Shown piece after piece: positions 58,001 through 64,000 of a stretch of 64,000 nt of DNA. The position numbers and the translations under genes were made by a program. Each line of letters begins with the position of its first letter. Within the stretch, counting starts at the first letter, position 1. Location of the stretch: positions 1,054,001-1,118,000 of the forward strand of contig NZ_JACHIG010000001.1 of assembly GCF_014203095.1 (NCBI RefSeq), read 5' to 3'. The DNA comes from Prosthecobacter vanneervenii. GTDB taxonomy: Bacteria; Verrucomicrobiota; Verrucomicrobiia; Verrucomicrobiales; Verrucomicrobiaceae. A model generated the notes under the pieces. It had not been told where the DNA came from, made no database searches, and saw only the letters and a program-made list of their open reading frames with translations.

Positions 58001-58991
58001 CGTAGAAGACGATGCTGCTGTCGTAGTAGTAGGAGGCCTTGAGCCGGTAGTGGTAGGTGGTGCCCGGCAGCAGCCCCTCAGGCTGGGCACTCATGGGAGT
58101 AGCGCTCGTGCTTCGAAAGTAGGTGGCAGCGGTGTAGGTCTGGCCGTAGCTGGTCGTGGTGCCAAACTCAAAGACCACATTGAGCAGTTCCCCATCCGTA
58201 TTAGCGGTGCCATTGATCGTGGCGGCCAGATCCGTGACCCCGGTGGGGGCGGTTGGGGTCAGCACCGGCCCCATGTGTGTGGTAAAGGTGTAGTCCGGGC
58301 TGTAAACGGTGGCCTGCTGGTTCACCGCCTTGGCACGAAAGTGATAGGTGGTGCCGGGCGTGAGCCCCGTGGCGGTGGCAAAGCAGGTGCTGTAGGCGAT
58401 GACGTCCTTGTCCACCTGCGTGGGGCTGACCACCTCGGAGCCGTAGCTGGTGGTGAGCCCGTATTCATAGGATACGGTGGTCTGCGAGCTGCCTGAGAGG
58501 AGGGAGTAGAGCGCGAAAGACACCTGAGTGGGTGCGAGCGAGTTCACCCCAGCCAGCGGGGTGCCCAGCGTGGGCGGATTGGCCAGCGTGGTAAAGGTCA
58601 TGTCATTGCCCACATAAGTGCGGGTGCCATCCAAGCTGGTGGCGGTGATGCGGTAGTGGTACGTCGTGTTGGTGGCCAGACCTGAGGGCGCAAAGCTGCA
58701 ATTCTGCACTCCCGTGCCAAAGAAGTAGGACGACCCTTGTGTGATGTAGCCGTAGCTGTCCGTGAGGCCATACTGAGCCCGCACCTCAAAGGTTTCCCCC
58801 ATCGGGTCGATCGTGCCGTTCAGAGAGGCATTGGAATCTGTGACTCCGGTGGCGGCGGTGGTGGTGACCACGGGTGTCACGGCCAGGACAGGGACTGCAG
58901 CCAGGAGCCACAGCACGAAAAAAAGCCTCCCCGCAACACCATGAAGTGTTCGTAGGGAAAGCCTGCTCTTGATGGTCGGCAAATGCAGCAT
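55017..58991 (-). CDS. Giant secreted fibronectin-III-like repeat protein
   Basis: The start at MLHLPTIKSRLSLRTL (58991) is chosen because it begins a signal peptide (RLFFVLWLLAAVPVLAV); the frame is open to 59264 across the divergent gene. The 1324-residue protein consists of about ten repeats of 85-125 residues, each opening near VTTTAATGVTD..A.LNGT and carrying a signature like FGTTTSYG, in a Fn3-like beta pattern. Two repeats in the middle have lost the signature. A glycine-rich island lies around residues 1010-1035. The end has the verrucomicrobial GDGLPNLLKYALGMDP module and a Thr/Ser/Gly-rich stretch. No sorting signal or membrane anchor is seen, so it is probably an exported surface protein. 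Confidence 0.85.
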   Translation of the reverse strand: MLHLPTIKSRLSLRTLHGVAGRLFFVLWLLAAVPVLAVTPVVTTTAATGVTDSNASLNGTIDPMGETFEVRAQYGLTDSYGYITQGSSYFFGTGVQNCSFAPSGLATNTTYHYRITATSLDGTRTYVGNDMTFTTLANPPTLGTPLAGVNSLAPTQVSFALYSLLSGSSQTTVSYEYGLTTSYGSEVVSPTQVDKDVIAYSTCFATATGLTPGTTYHFRAKAVNQQATVYSPDYTFTTHMGPVLTPTAPTGVTDLAATINGTANTDGELLNVVFEFGTTTSYGQTYTAATYFRSTSATPMSAQPEGLLPGTTYHYRLKASYYYDSSIVFYGPDQTFTTAAATTPPTAGSMVAVAATPTMAAVACYPVYAGSSETSGTFKYGLTTDYGATASSLITVPLGTYGPVLAELSGLTPGTTYHMTCVLTNAQGSVTATDATFTTASLPVVTTGAASAVQDFSAVLNGDLVITGVIGGAALSFDFGTTASYGTSISASPGTATGPTSFSATASNLQPSTTYHYRARVRFVFSTAQEDYTGPDMTFTTTASSAPTVGNVSASQIGISTATLSVDAVSAGSADATIFWEYQAAGGSVQTIDSSPASVTLGSSTASSVQLTGLQAATLYTYRCGATSARGTTYGAYGSFTTNDNIAPTLGTVYAAQVGVTSTTVGINYLDAGTAYTTVFWECQPVAGGAVQQVSGFPSTLSPGQVVSTEKAVFTQLQPSTAYSYRCGATNVKGTTYSAYGTFTTQGSPTVTTAAATGVTDMTAVLSGSGNASGGGPFGLFFQIGTTTSYGTVISPAGNYLGGAADTPVTATVGHLLPNTTYHYRLCAIYFNSNHTSIDTTQGFYGADQTFTTGAPATPPSSLTTVSGPLATTAARVIADVETGSSPATVVIEYGTDTTYGSQYTSTTTSAAGTRAISTNDISGLLADTDYHFRVVVTNAEGSATGPDTVVHTLAPPTVITTAATSVQPISAMLNGTSNNQGGHYTASFDFGTTTAYGQNIAAGYTLITSGSTLFRYANAQAFTGGVVIGGGGTLVIGGGLGGGSNLIIILPSNITGGNASASGFASYAAIPVTYNGVDSIRYASASSGGSLTTPSLGGFDPVATSTAVAPLLPQTTYHYRLKLSDSYGNTYYGSDATFTTLAPVDAWRQARFSTTSNTGSASDLAAPAGDGLPNLLKYALGMDPTTAATAPQPTLKDYSGTQHLSLTFQRDPAKTDITYEVQTADSPLGPWTTVATSTGGGVTTGPGFVAEGVPSSGGTTGGSVSGGLIIIGVGGGGISGGTLTLPGMTPVYTIPTPLNVEVFDPVSMQDAARRFMRLQVTRQ

Positions 58992-59112
58992 TTTTTTGAT
59001 TCTGCAATGGAGCCCCCCTGTTGGCAAGCTTTTCGCAGCCCCGCTCTCCCTCGGAGCGCAAGGCGGCGCGAAGGGCATTTGCGTCTGCACAGGTTCACGC
59101 CACACTGGAGGC

Positions 59113-59736
59113 ATGCGCCTGATTTTTTGCCTCCTCCTGCTAGCAACCGGCCTGCTCCGTGCCCAGCAGCCGGTTATTCCGGAGCGCAAGCTGGAGACCC
59201 TGCTGCTCATGCCGGAGCCCAAGGCCATGCGCGGGCCCTGCTCCGTCGTGCTGGCCCAGGCCAAGGAGACGGTCTTTACCTGTTACAAAGAGAGCCCCGG
59301 ATCGCCAGCCGGCGTGGAGGCCTATACCGAGCAGACCTTTCCCCGGCTGGGACTGAGCGTGGAATCCTTTGCAGCCCGTGCGCGCGCCGCTGCGGACAAG
59401 CGCCTGCTGCAGATACGTCCGGAACTGATCAAAGGAGAAGACGGCAGGATTGCCTACGCGGTGTATCGGGGCGACTCACCGCTCTATGCCACGCTGCTGC
59501 TGGCCCCTTCCCTGCCAAAGATCTTTGAGGAACTCTTTGGCCAGGAGCTCTGGGCGGTGTCCCCTGACCGCCACTCCCTTTATATCTTCCCCGCCCGCGC
59601 TGATCTGCTGCAGGACTTTGCCGAAGACCTGGCCGACCGCTACGCGAGCGATCCCTATGCCGCGAGCTGTGAAATCTTCTCGCTCAAAGCCGGAGCCGAG
59701 CCCCGTGTGGTGGCCTCGTTTGTGGTGAAGGACTAG
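59113..59736 (+). CDS. Secreted protein of unknown function
   Basis: The start at MRLIFCLLLLATGLLRA (59113) gives a clear signal peptide and 207 residues. The mature protein has alternating strands and helices, with SPLYATLLLAPSLPKIFEEL and HSLYIFPARADLLQDFAEDL. I recognise no family. It is divergent from the giant repeat protein gene, with about 120 bases between the starts to serve both promoters. Confidence 0.65.
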   Translation: MRLIFCLLLLATGLLRAQQPVIPERKLETLLLMPEPKAMRGPCSVVLAQAKETVFTCYKESPGSPAGVEAYTEQTFPRLGLSVESFAARARAAADKRLLQIRPELIKGEDGRIAYAVYRGDSPLYATLLLAPSLPKIFEELFGQELWAVSPDRHSLYIFPARADLLQDFAEDLADRYASDPYAASCEIFSLKAGAEPRVVASFVVKD

Positions 59737-59794
59737 GCCCCTTATTCAGGCTGGACGCGCAGCCGTATTCATGATTGGCTTGCGGTTCCCGACC

Positions 59795-60205
59795 ATGAAA
59801 GCCCGCCTGCTGCTCTCCGCCCTCGTGATCTCCGCCACCTGCAGCCTGGGTGCGGATACTCCGGCTCAAAAACCCGCCAGCAGCGCACCAAGCACCGAGA
59901 CCCCCAAGGAAAAAGCTCCGCCCGGAAGACCCGGAGGCACCACGATGGATGTGCGGGCCTTTTTGATCAACACCAAGTGGAGCTGGCGGAATGTCCGGGC
60001 GGGTGTGCCTGACCGAGAGTGCGTCTTCATGGCAGACGGCACCTTCCGTCACCCCAATTTCGTGGCCAAGTTCACCGTCAAAGATCCGCACACCGTGGTG
60101 CTAACCCGCAAGGGCGGCAAAGCGGTGCTTACCTTTGATGCAGACTTCCAGAACTTTGAGGCGCTGGACTTCAACCAGATCCGGATCACGGGCAGCAGGC
60201 TGTAA
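59795..60205 (+). CDS. Small secreted protein of unknown function
   Basis: 136 residues from MKARLLLSALVISATC, chosen over the ATG at 59771 because the signal peptide then starts properly. It is cut near LGADTPAQ. A Pro/Ser/Lys-rich linker leads to a C-terminal beta domain (NTKWSWRNVRAG, VFMADGTFRHPNFVAKFTV), which resembles lipocalin-like signal-to-value domains of secreted proteins. No family named. Confidence 0.6.
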   Translation: MKARLLLSALVISATCSLGADTPAQKPASSAPSTETPKEKAPPGRPGGTTMDVRAFLINTKWSWRNVRAGVPDRECVFMADGTFRHPNFVAKFTVKDPHTVVLTRKGGKAVLTFDADFQNFEALDFNQIRITGSRL

Positions 60206-60255
60206 ACACTGGCCGCAGGTCGATTGAAGCTGGCCCCGTCATGAGTGCCCCCCTC

Positions 60256-60816
60256 TCACGGCCCGTCAAAGATCACGGTGTCATCTCCCGTGGATTCCTT
60301 CGCAGCGCCCTTTTTGTGCTCCAGTCCCTCCGCGCGGCGGCGGCGGGCGGCGGCAAAGAATTCTTTGAGAATGCCCACGCACTGGTCATTGAGCACGCCC
60401 GAGGTGATCTCGGCACGGTGGTTGAGATTCGGAGCCTGCAGCAGGTTCCAATAGCCACCGGCCCCGCCTCCCTTCACATCGGGGCAGCCAAAAATGACAC
60501 GGCGGATGCGGCAGTGCATGATGGCCCCGGCGCACATGGGACAGGGCTCCTTCGTCACGTAGAGGTCGCAGTCCGTCAGCCGCCAGTCGCCCAGCGCGCT
60601 CTCGGCCTGCGTCAGCGCCAGCATCTCGGCATGGGCGGTGGCGTCTTTGAGCGTTTCCACCTGGTTCCAGGCGCGGCCGATGATGCTGCCCTGGTGGACG
60701 ATGACGGCGCCGATGGGCACCTCGTCCTGGCTGGCGGCTTTGCGCGCCTGGCGCAGCGCCTCGCGCATGTAGTGCTCGTCGTCGAAGGGATTGATGATGA
60801 TCTGGGGCTCGGTCAC
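60256..60816 (-). CDS. tadA: tRNA-specific adenosine deaminase
   Basis: 186 residues. It converts A34 of tRNA-Arg to inosine for wobble decoding. Zinc site: H62-A-E64 with catalytic glutamate and C92/C95 in PCPMC. The core fold ends near residue 155; a basic tail of about 30 residues follows. Divergent from rpe with 70 bases between the starts. Confidence 0.95.
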   Translation of the reverse strand: MTEPQIIINPFDDEHYMREALRQARKAASQDEVPIGAVIVHQGSIIGRAWNQVETLKDATAHAEMLALTQAESALGDWRLTDCDLYVTKEPCPMCAGAIMHCRIRRVIFGCPDVKGGGAGGYWNLLQAPNLNHRAEITSGVLNDQCVGILKEFFAAARRRRAEGLEHKKGAAKESTGDDTVIFDGP

Positions 60817-60886
60817 GCAGCTTTATTAAACGCAGTCCGCGGCAACTCAAACCTTGAACTTTAAACCCTCAACCTTATCTCAAGGC

Positions 60887-61561
60887 ATGGATCACACCAC
60901 GAACATCATCCTCCCTTCCCTGCTGGCCTCCGACTGGTCCAAGATCGACTCTGAGGTGAAGCGCGCCGAGGCCGCCGGGGCGCAGTGGCTGCACCTGGAT
61001 GTGATGGACGGAAACTTCGTGGACAACATCTCCTTCGGTCCGCAGATGGTGCAGGTGGTGCGCAAATGCACGGGCATGTACCTGGACGTGCACCTCATGA
61101 TCCACCGCCCTGACCACTACCTGGAGCGCTTCATCAAAGCCGGGGCGCAGAACATCACCATCCATGTGGAGGCACAGTACGACACCAGCGTCGCCGAAAC
61201 CCTGAAGCGCATCCGTGCCGCCGGCCTCCATTGCGGTCTGGCGCTGCACCCCAGCACGCCGTTTGAAGCAGCGCTGCCTTATGTGAAAGACATCGACCTC
61301 CTGCTGATCATGACCGTGGTGCCCGGCTTTGGCGGACAGCCCTTCATGGAAAAGGAGACCATGCCCAAGCTGGCCGCCGCACGCGACTACCGCGATGCCC
61401 ATGGCCTCAAATACCACCTGGAAGTGGACGGCGGCATCTACACCAACACCGCCCCCATCGCCAAACAGCACGGCGCCAATCTCTTCGTCTGCGGCACCTC
61501 CTCCTTCGGCCCCGCCGACATGAAGCAGGCCATGAGCGACCTGGCGGCCTCGGTGGCGTAA
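60887..61561 (+). CDS. rpe: Ribulose-phosphate 3-epimerase
   Basis: The start at MDHTTNIILPSLLASDW (60887) gives 224 residues, usual length. It interconverts ribulose 5-phosphate and xylulose 5-phosphate in the pentose phosphate pathway. TIM-barrel motifs are HLDVMDGNFV, VHLMIHRPDHYLE, MTVVPGFGGQPF and EVDGGIYTNTAP, with the metal-binding Asp and His residues in place. Confidence 0.95.
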   Translation: MDHTTNIILPSLLASDWSKIDSEVKRAEAAGAQWLHLDVMDGNFVDNISFGPQMVQVVRKCTGMYLDVHLMIHRPDHYLERFIKAGAQNITIHVEAQYDTSVAETLKRIRAAGLHCGLALHPSTPFEAALPYVKDIDLLLIMTVVPGFGGQPFMEKETMPKLAAARDYRDAHGLKYHLEVDGGIYTNTAPIAKQHGANLFVCGTSSFGPADMKQAMSDLAASVA

Positions 61562-61599
61562 AATCGTCCTCCACAGAGAGCGAGATACCAGAGCATAAA

Positions 61600-61627
61600 A
61601 AAGGGCGGGATGTGCATCCCGCCCTTC
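61600..61627. terminator. Terminator between rpe and infC
   Basis: A perfect 12-bp stem AAGGGCGGGATG/CATCCCGCCCTT with a two-base spacer in the centre. On the minus strand the stem is followed by TTTTTT, so it closes infC well. On the plus strand the T content is moderate, so it may also end rpe. Confidence 0.9.
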
Positions 61628-61656
61628 TTGATTTGAGTGCTTGAGATCCAGGCAGG

Positions 61657-62625
61657 CTATTCCGCCGCAGGGGCCGGAGCAGGCTGAGGAGCGTGGTCGT
61701 CGCCATGATGGTCGTCATCGTGGTGATCGTCGTGCTCATCATGCTTGTCCTCACGCGGGTCATGCCCTTCAGCATGCAGGATGTCCTTGTGCTCAGTGAC
61801 GCCCTTGAGGTGCGTCTTGAACTTGCGGTGACGCTGGCGCTCGGGGAGCGGGCTGATCTGCATGTTGATGTTACGGCCGGCCATGCGCGGATCCTGGTCC
61901 ACGTGCCCCATGGTGATGAGGTCTTCCTTGATCTTCTTGGCCAGCTCGTGCCCGAGCTCCTGGTGCGCCATCTGGCGGCCGCGGAACTGGAGCTGGATGC
62001 GGACTTTGTGACCTTCAGCCAGGAAGTCTTCGGCGTGCACGATCTTGATCTGGTAATCGTGGGGATCGATGCCGATGCGGAATTTCATTTCCTTCACCTT
62101 GCCGCCCTTCTGGTGCTTGTGGGCCTCCTTCTTGTGCTTCTCCTGGATGTACTTGTACTTCCCGTAGTTGACGATTTTGCACACGGGCGGATCGGCGTTC
62201 GGCGCCACTTCAACAAGATCCAGACCACGCTCCTTGGCGATGCGGATGGCCTGCTGCGTGGGCAGGATGCCGAGCTGGTGGTGCCCGTCCTCCTCGACGA
62301 CGCGGACCTTGGGCGCACGGATGCGCTCATTCACGCGGGTCTGATCGACGAAACGCCCATTGTTCGGGCGGTCGCGGCCGCCGGGGCGATTGCCACCGCC
62401 ACCGGGGCGGAAGCCGCCGCCGGCACCTCCCTGATAACCACCTGGACGTGGCGGGGGGCCTGCGGGACGTGGAGCACCGCCCATGGCAGGGCCTGTCGGA
62501 CGCTGCACTGGATTGGACGGACCTGCCGGGCCTGTGGGCCGCTGTGGCGGGCCGCCTGTGCCCTGGCCTTGCTGGGGGCGCGGCGCAAAACTGCCGCCGC
62601 TCAACTGCTGGAATGGATTGCTTAT
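61657..62625 (-). CDS. infC: Translation initiation factor IF-3 with extended ends, AUA start
   Basis: IF-3 keeps the ribosomal subunits apart and checks the initiator tRNA and start codon. The core, from about residue 92, has VNERIRAPKVRVVEEDG, VAPNADPPVCKIVNYGKYKY and the C-domain EMKFRIGIDPHDYQIK. The start used is ATA at 62625: an ideal GGAGG lies six bases upstream and an in-frame TAA stands two codons before it. The only conventional start in the region, TTG at 62604, has no ribosome site. This gives 322 residues against ~180 in E. coli. The extra is an N-terminal Pro/Gly-rich region of about 85 residues and a His/Asp-rich end. Non-AUG starts are the known autoregulation device of infC. 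rpmI and rplT do not follow. Confidence 0.93.
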   Translation of the reverse strand: MSNPFQQLSGGSFAPRPQQGQGTGGPPQRPTGPAGPSNPVQRPTGPAMGGAPRPAGPPPRPGGYQGGAGGGFRPGGGGNRPGGRDRPNNGRFVDQTRVNERIRAPKVRVVEEDGHHQLGILPTQQAIRIAKERGLDLVEVAPNADPPVCKIVNYGKYKYIQEKHKKEAHKHQKGGKVKEMKFRIGIDPHDYQIKIVHAEDFLAEGHKVRIQLQFRGRQMAHQELGHELAKKIKEDLITMGHVDQDPRMAGRNINMQISPLPERQRHRKFKTHLKGVTEHKDILHAEGHDPREDKHDEHDDHHDDDHHGDDHAPQPAPAPAAE

Positions 62626-62631
62626 GGGTTA

Positions 62632-62636
62632 CCTCC
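62632..62636 (-). promoter_or_regulatory. infC: Shine-Dalgarno of infC that decides the AUA start
   Basis: GGAGG on the minus strand with the six-base spacer TAACCC to ATA at 62625. The TAA in the spacer is an in-frame stop, which excludes any start further upstream. Confidence 0.85.
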
Positions 62637-62942
62637 GGGTGTGTTCAAGACTCCAAGCCACCATGTGACAGGCACTTGGAAATGGTTTTGGGAATGCCGC
62701 GCTGAAACAAAAATCATATCAACGCAGACTCGATTCCGACATGCACGCGCCTTCTGCCACCTGATCATGCAGGGTGAGAGTGCGCGAAAAAGAAAAAATC
62801 ATGCAGGGAAAATCGAAAGGAAAAAGGCACCTTCTGAAATATTGAAAGGCGCTGGCTGAGCCGTGTACCGGACTCAAACGCTGCATATAGGTAACGACTT
62901 TCACGCAAATGAGCAAGCCGATTTATTTAGTCCCAACATTTC
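62637..62942. other. Intergenic region upstream of infC
   Basis: About 300 bases without a gene, presumably with the infC promoter and leader. A short direct repeat ATCATGCAGGG occurs at 62764 and 62800. A -10-like TATGAT lies on the minus strand near 62715-62720, without a convincing -35. Confidence 0.4.
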
Positions 62943-63221
62943 CTAGTGGTCTTTGCCACAGACACGGCACATGAACCGATTGGCGCGGTCCGGAATTTCG
63001 TAGCTCCTCCCGCCACAGAAAGGGCAGCGGACGGGAACGTAATTCCGCACAGCCCAGCGGGTGACGATGGCGGAGACCAGCGCACCTACCAGCATGGTCA
63101 CGAGCGGGGCCACGCGATGCTCCTCCAGCATTCTCCAGTTGAGAAAAACCAGACCGCAAAAGAGTGCGGCGGCTGCAACCGGACCAAAAAAGCTGAGGGC
63201 AAAATGACGCGTGGAGGTCAT
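62943..63221 (-). CDS. Small membrane protein with C-terminal zinc ribbon
   Basis: 92 residues: two hydrophobic helices (about 9-29 and 40-57), then a cytoplasmic-type zinc ribbon with CPFC and CRVC at residues about 66-88. No family recognised. It lies 27 bases downstream of aroE on the same strand, so the two may be one transcript. Confidence 0.65.
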   Translation of the reverse strand: MTSTRHFALSFFGPVAAAALFCGLVFLNWRMLEEHRVAPLVTMLVGALVSAIVTRWAVRNYVPVRCPFCGGRSYEIPDRANRFMCRVCGKDH

Positions 63222-63248
63222 GCAGTGAGTATGTACTCAGGCACTCTT

Positions 63249-64000
63249 TCATGCCTTCCCAGCATTCTGCAAGCCCTGACGCATGACTTCCAGCGGTGCA
63301 GGACGGCCGAACCAGTGCTCAAACGAGATCGCCCCCTGGTGCAGCAGCAGGGAGAGCCCGTCCACGGTGCGGGCACCGGCGCGGCGCGCATCGGCCAGCA
63401 GCGGAGTCTCTCCATCCGCACGGTAAACCATGTCGAACACAAGATGGCTCGAGAGGAGCGCATCGGCAGGCATGAGCTTATCATCGCCAGGCTTCATGCC
63501 TAATGAAGTAGCGTTCACAATGAGGTCTGTTTTTGTCATGGCAGTCCTCAGTACATCGTTCTGCCAGGGCAGAACGGCCGTTTCCGCTTTTGTGCCGAGC
63601 TGGAAAATTTCAGCGGCCACGGCCTCGGCTTTTGCTTGGGAGCGGTTCACCAGCGTGAGCTGGCGGCAGCCGCTGAGCGCGCTCTGCACCGCCACGGCGC
63701 GCCCGGCACCACCACCAGCACCGATGATGAGCACGCGCAGATCCTGGATGTCGGCACCCAGGGCCTCCTTCACACTGCGCAAAAATCCGGGGCCGTCGCT
63801 GTTGTAGCCGTGCAGCTTGCCATCTCGAATGGCCAGCGTGTTCACCGCACCGAGCTGGCGGGCCAGAGGATCGAGCACGTCCACGGCGTCCAGTGCTTCA
63901 AACTTGTGTGGGATGGTGATGTTCACGCCGAGAAAACCGCAGTCGGCAAACTGGCGGAAAGCCTGCGCCACGCTGCCCACGGGCACCTGCACACGGATGT
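63249..64000 (-). CDS. aroE: Shikimate dehydrogenase (partial, N-terminus outside window)
   Basis: About 250 residues of the C-terminal part; the N-terminal residues lie beyond the right edge. It reduces 3-dehydroshikimate with NADPH in the chorismate pathway. Visible are the catalytic lysine in NITIPHK, the substrate residues YNSDGPGF, the cofactor loop GAGGGAGRAV followed by NRSQAKA, and the end block TVDGLSLLLHQGAISFEHW. The family and the reading frame are secure. Confidence 0.94.
   Translation of the reverse strand, partial: IRVQVPVGSVAQAFRQFADCGFLGVNITIPHKFEALDAVDVLDPLARQLGAVNTLAIRDGKLHGYNSDGPGFLRSVKEALGADIQDLRVLIIGAGGGAGRAVAVQSALSGCRQLTLVNRSQAKAEAVAAEIFQLGTKAETAVLPWQNDVLRTAMTKTDLIVNATSLGMKPGDDKLMPADALLSSHLVFDMVYRADGETPLLADARRAGARTVDGLSLLLHQGAISFEHWFGRPAPLEVMRQGLQNAGKA

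Noticed and set aside
62602..62604. TTG as the infC start
   Set aside because: No Shine-Dalgarno at a usable distance, whereas the ATA 21 bases upstream has an ideal one.

Overview
The window is about 64 kb of GC-rich bacterial chromosome with short intergenic gaps. It shows no phage, no CRISPR array and no insertion sequence with a transposase. The gene content points to the PVC superphylum and most likely to Verrucomicrobia (Prosthecobacter/Verrucomicrobium-like). Pointers are Hanks-type kinases fused to WD40 repeats, tandem pseudopilin-like proteins with the FTLIELLVVI signature, LpxI-type lipid A synthesis, a giant secreted repeat protein ending in a GDGLPNLLKYALGMDP module, and a ribosomal operon without S14 and L30, as I recall also for Chlamydiae. 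The assignment is inferred from gene content, not from a search.

Layout. 1-8.4 kb: signalling and surface genes, namely a partial gene, a secreted-effector-like protein kinase with a non-canonical HLD catalytic loop, a small membrane protein coupled to a TPR-glycosyltransferase, and a membrane kinase with a WD40 domain. 8.7 kb: tRNA-Ala(CGC). 9.1-21.3 kb: mixed genes, including a ribbon-helix-helix protein, a TPR metallopeptidase, a MoeB-rhodanese with a Trm112-like protein, a TatD hydrolase behind an inverted decamer-repeat array, an FkbM methyltransferase, lpxI, two tandem pseudopilin genes each behind the same structured leader and each closed by a terminator, and an amidase. 21.3-29 kb: a formate dehydrogenase catalytic subunit without partners, a DsbD N-domain protein, thioredoxin, a CHAD protein, and an ECF sigma factor translationally coupled to a membrane protein. 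29.2-38.1 kb: a complete MdtABC-like RND efflux operon with its own outer membrane factor.

38.9-54.6 kb: one uninterrupted 25-gene minus-strand run, rpsL-rpsG-fusA-rpsJ-rplC-rplD-rplW-rplB-rpsS-[secreted coiled-coil protein]-rplV-rpsC-rplP-rpmC-rpsQ-rplN-rplX-rplE-rpsH-rplF-rplR-rpsE-rplO-secY-map. It fuses the str, S10 and spc clusters without tuf, rpsN or rpmD and ends in a ~170-bp palindrome. 55-64 kb: the giant repeat protein, two small secreted proteins, tadA, rpe, infC (apparently starting at AUA), a zinc-ribbon membrane protein and the 3' part of aroE.

The most notable points are the covarying RNA leader shared by the two pseudopilin genes, the secreted coiled-coil gene inside the ribosomal operon, the AUA start and unusual tails of IF-3, the 10-bp-phased inverted repeat array at 14.5 kb, the extra C-terminal membrane helix on SecY, and the ECF sigma partner that carries a YfbK-type C-terminus but no vWA domain.
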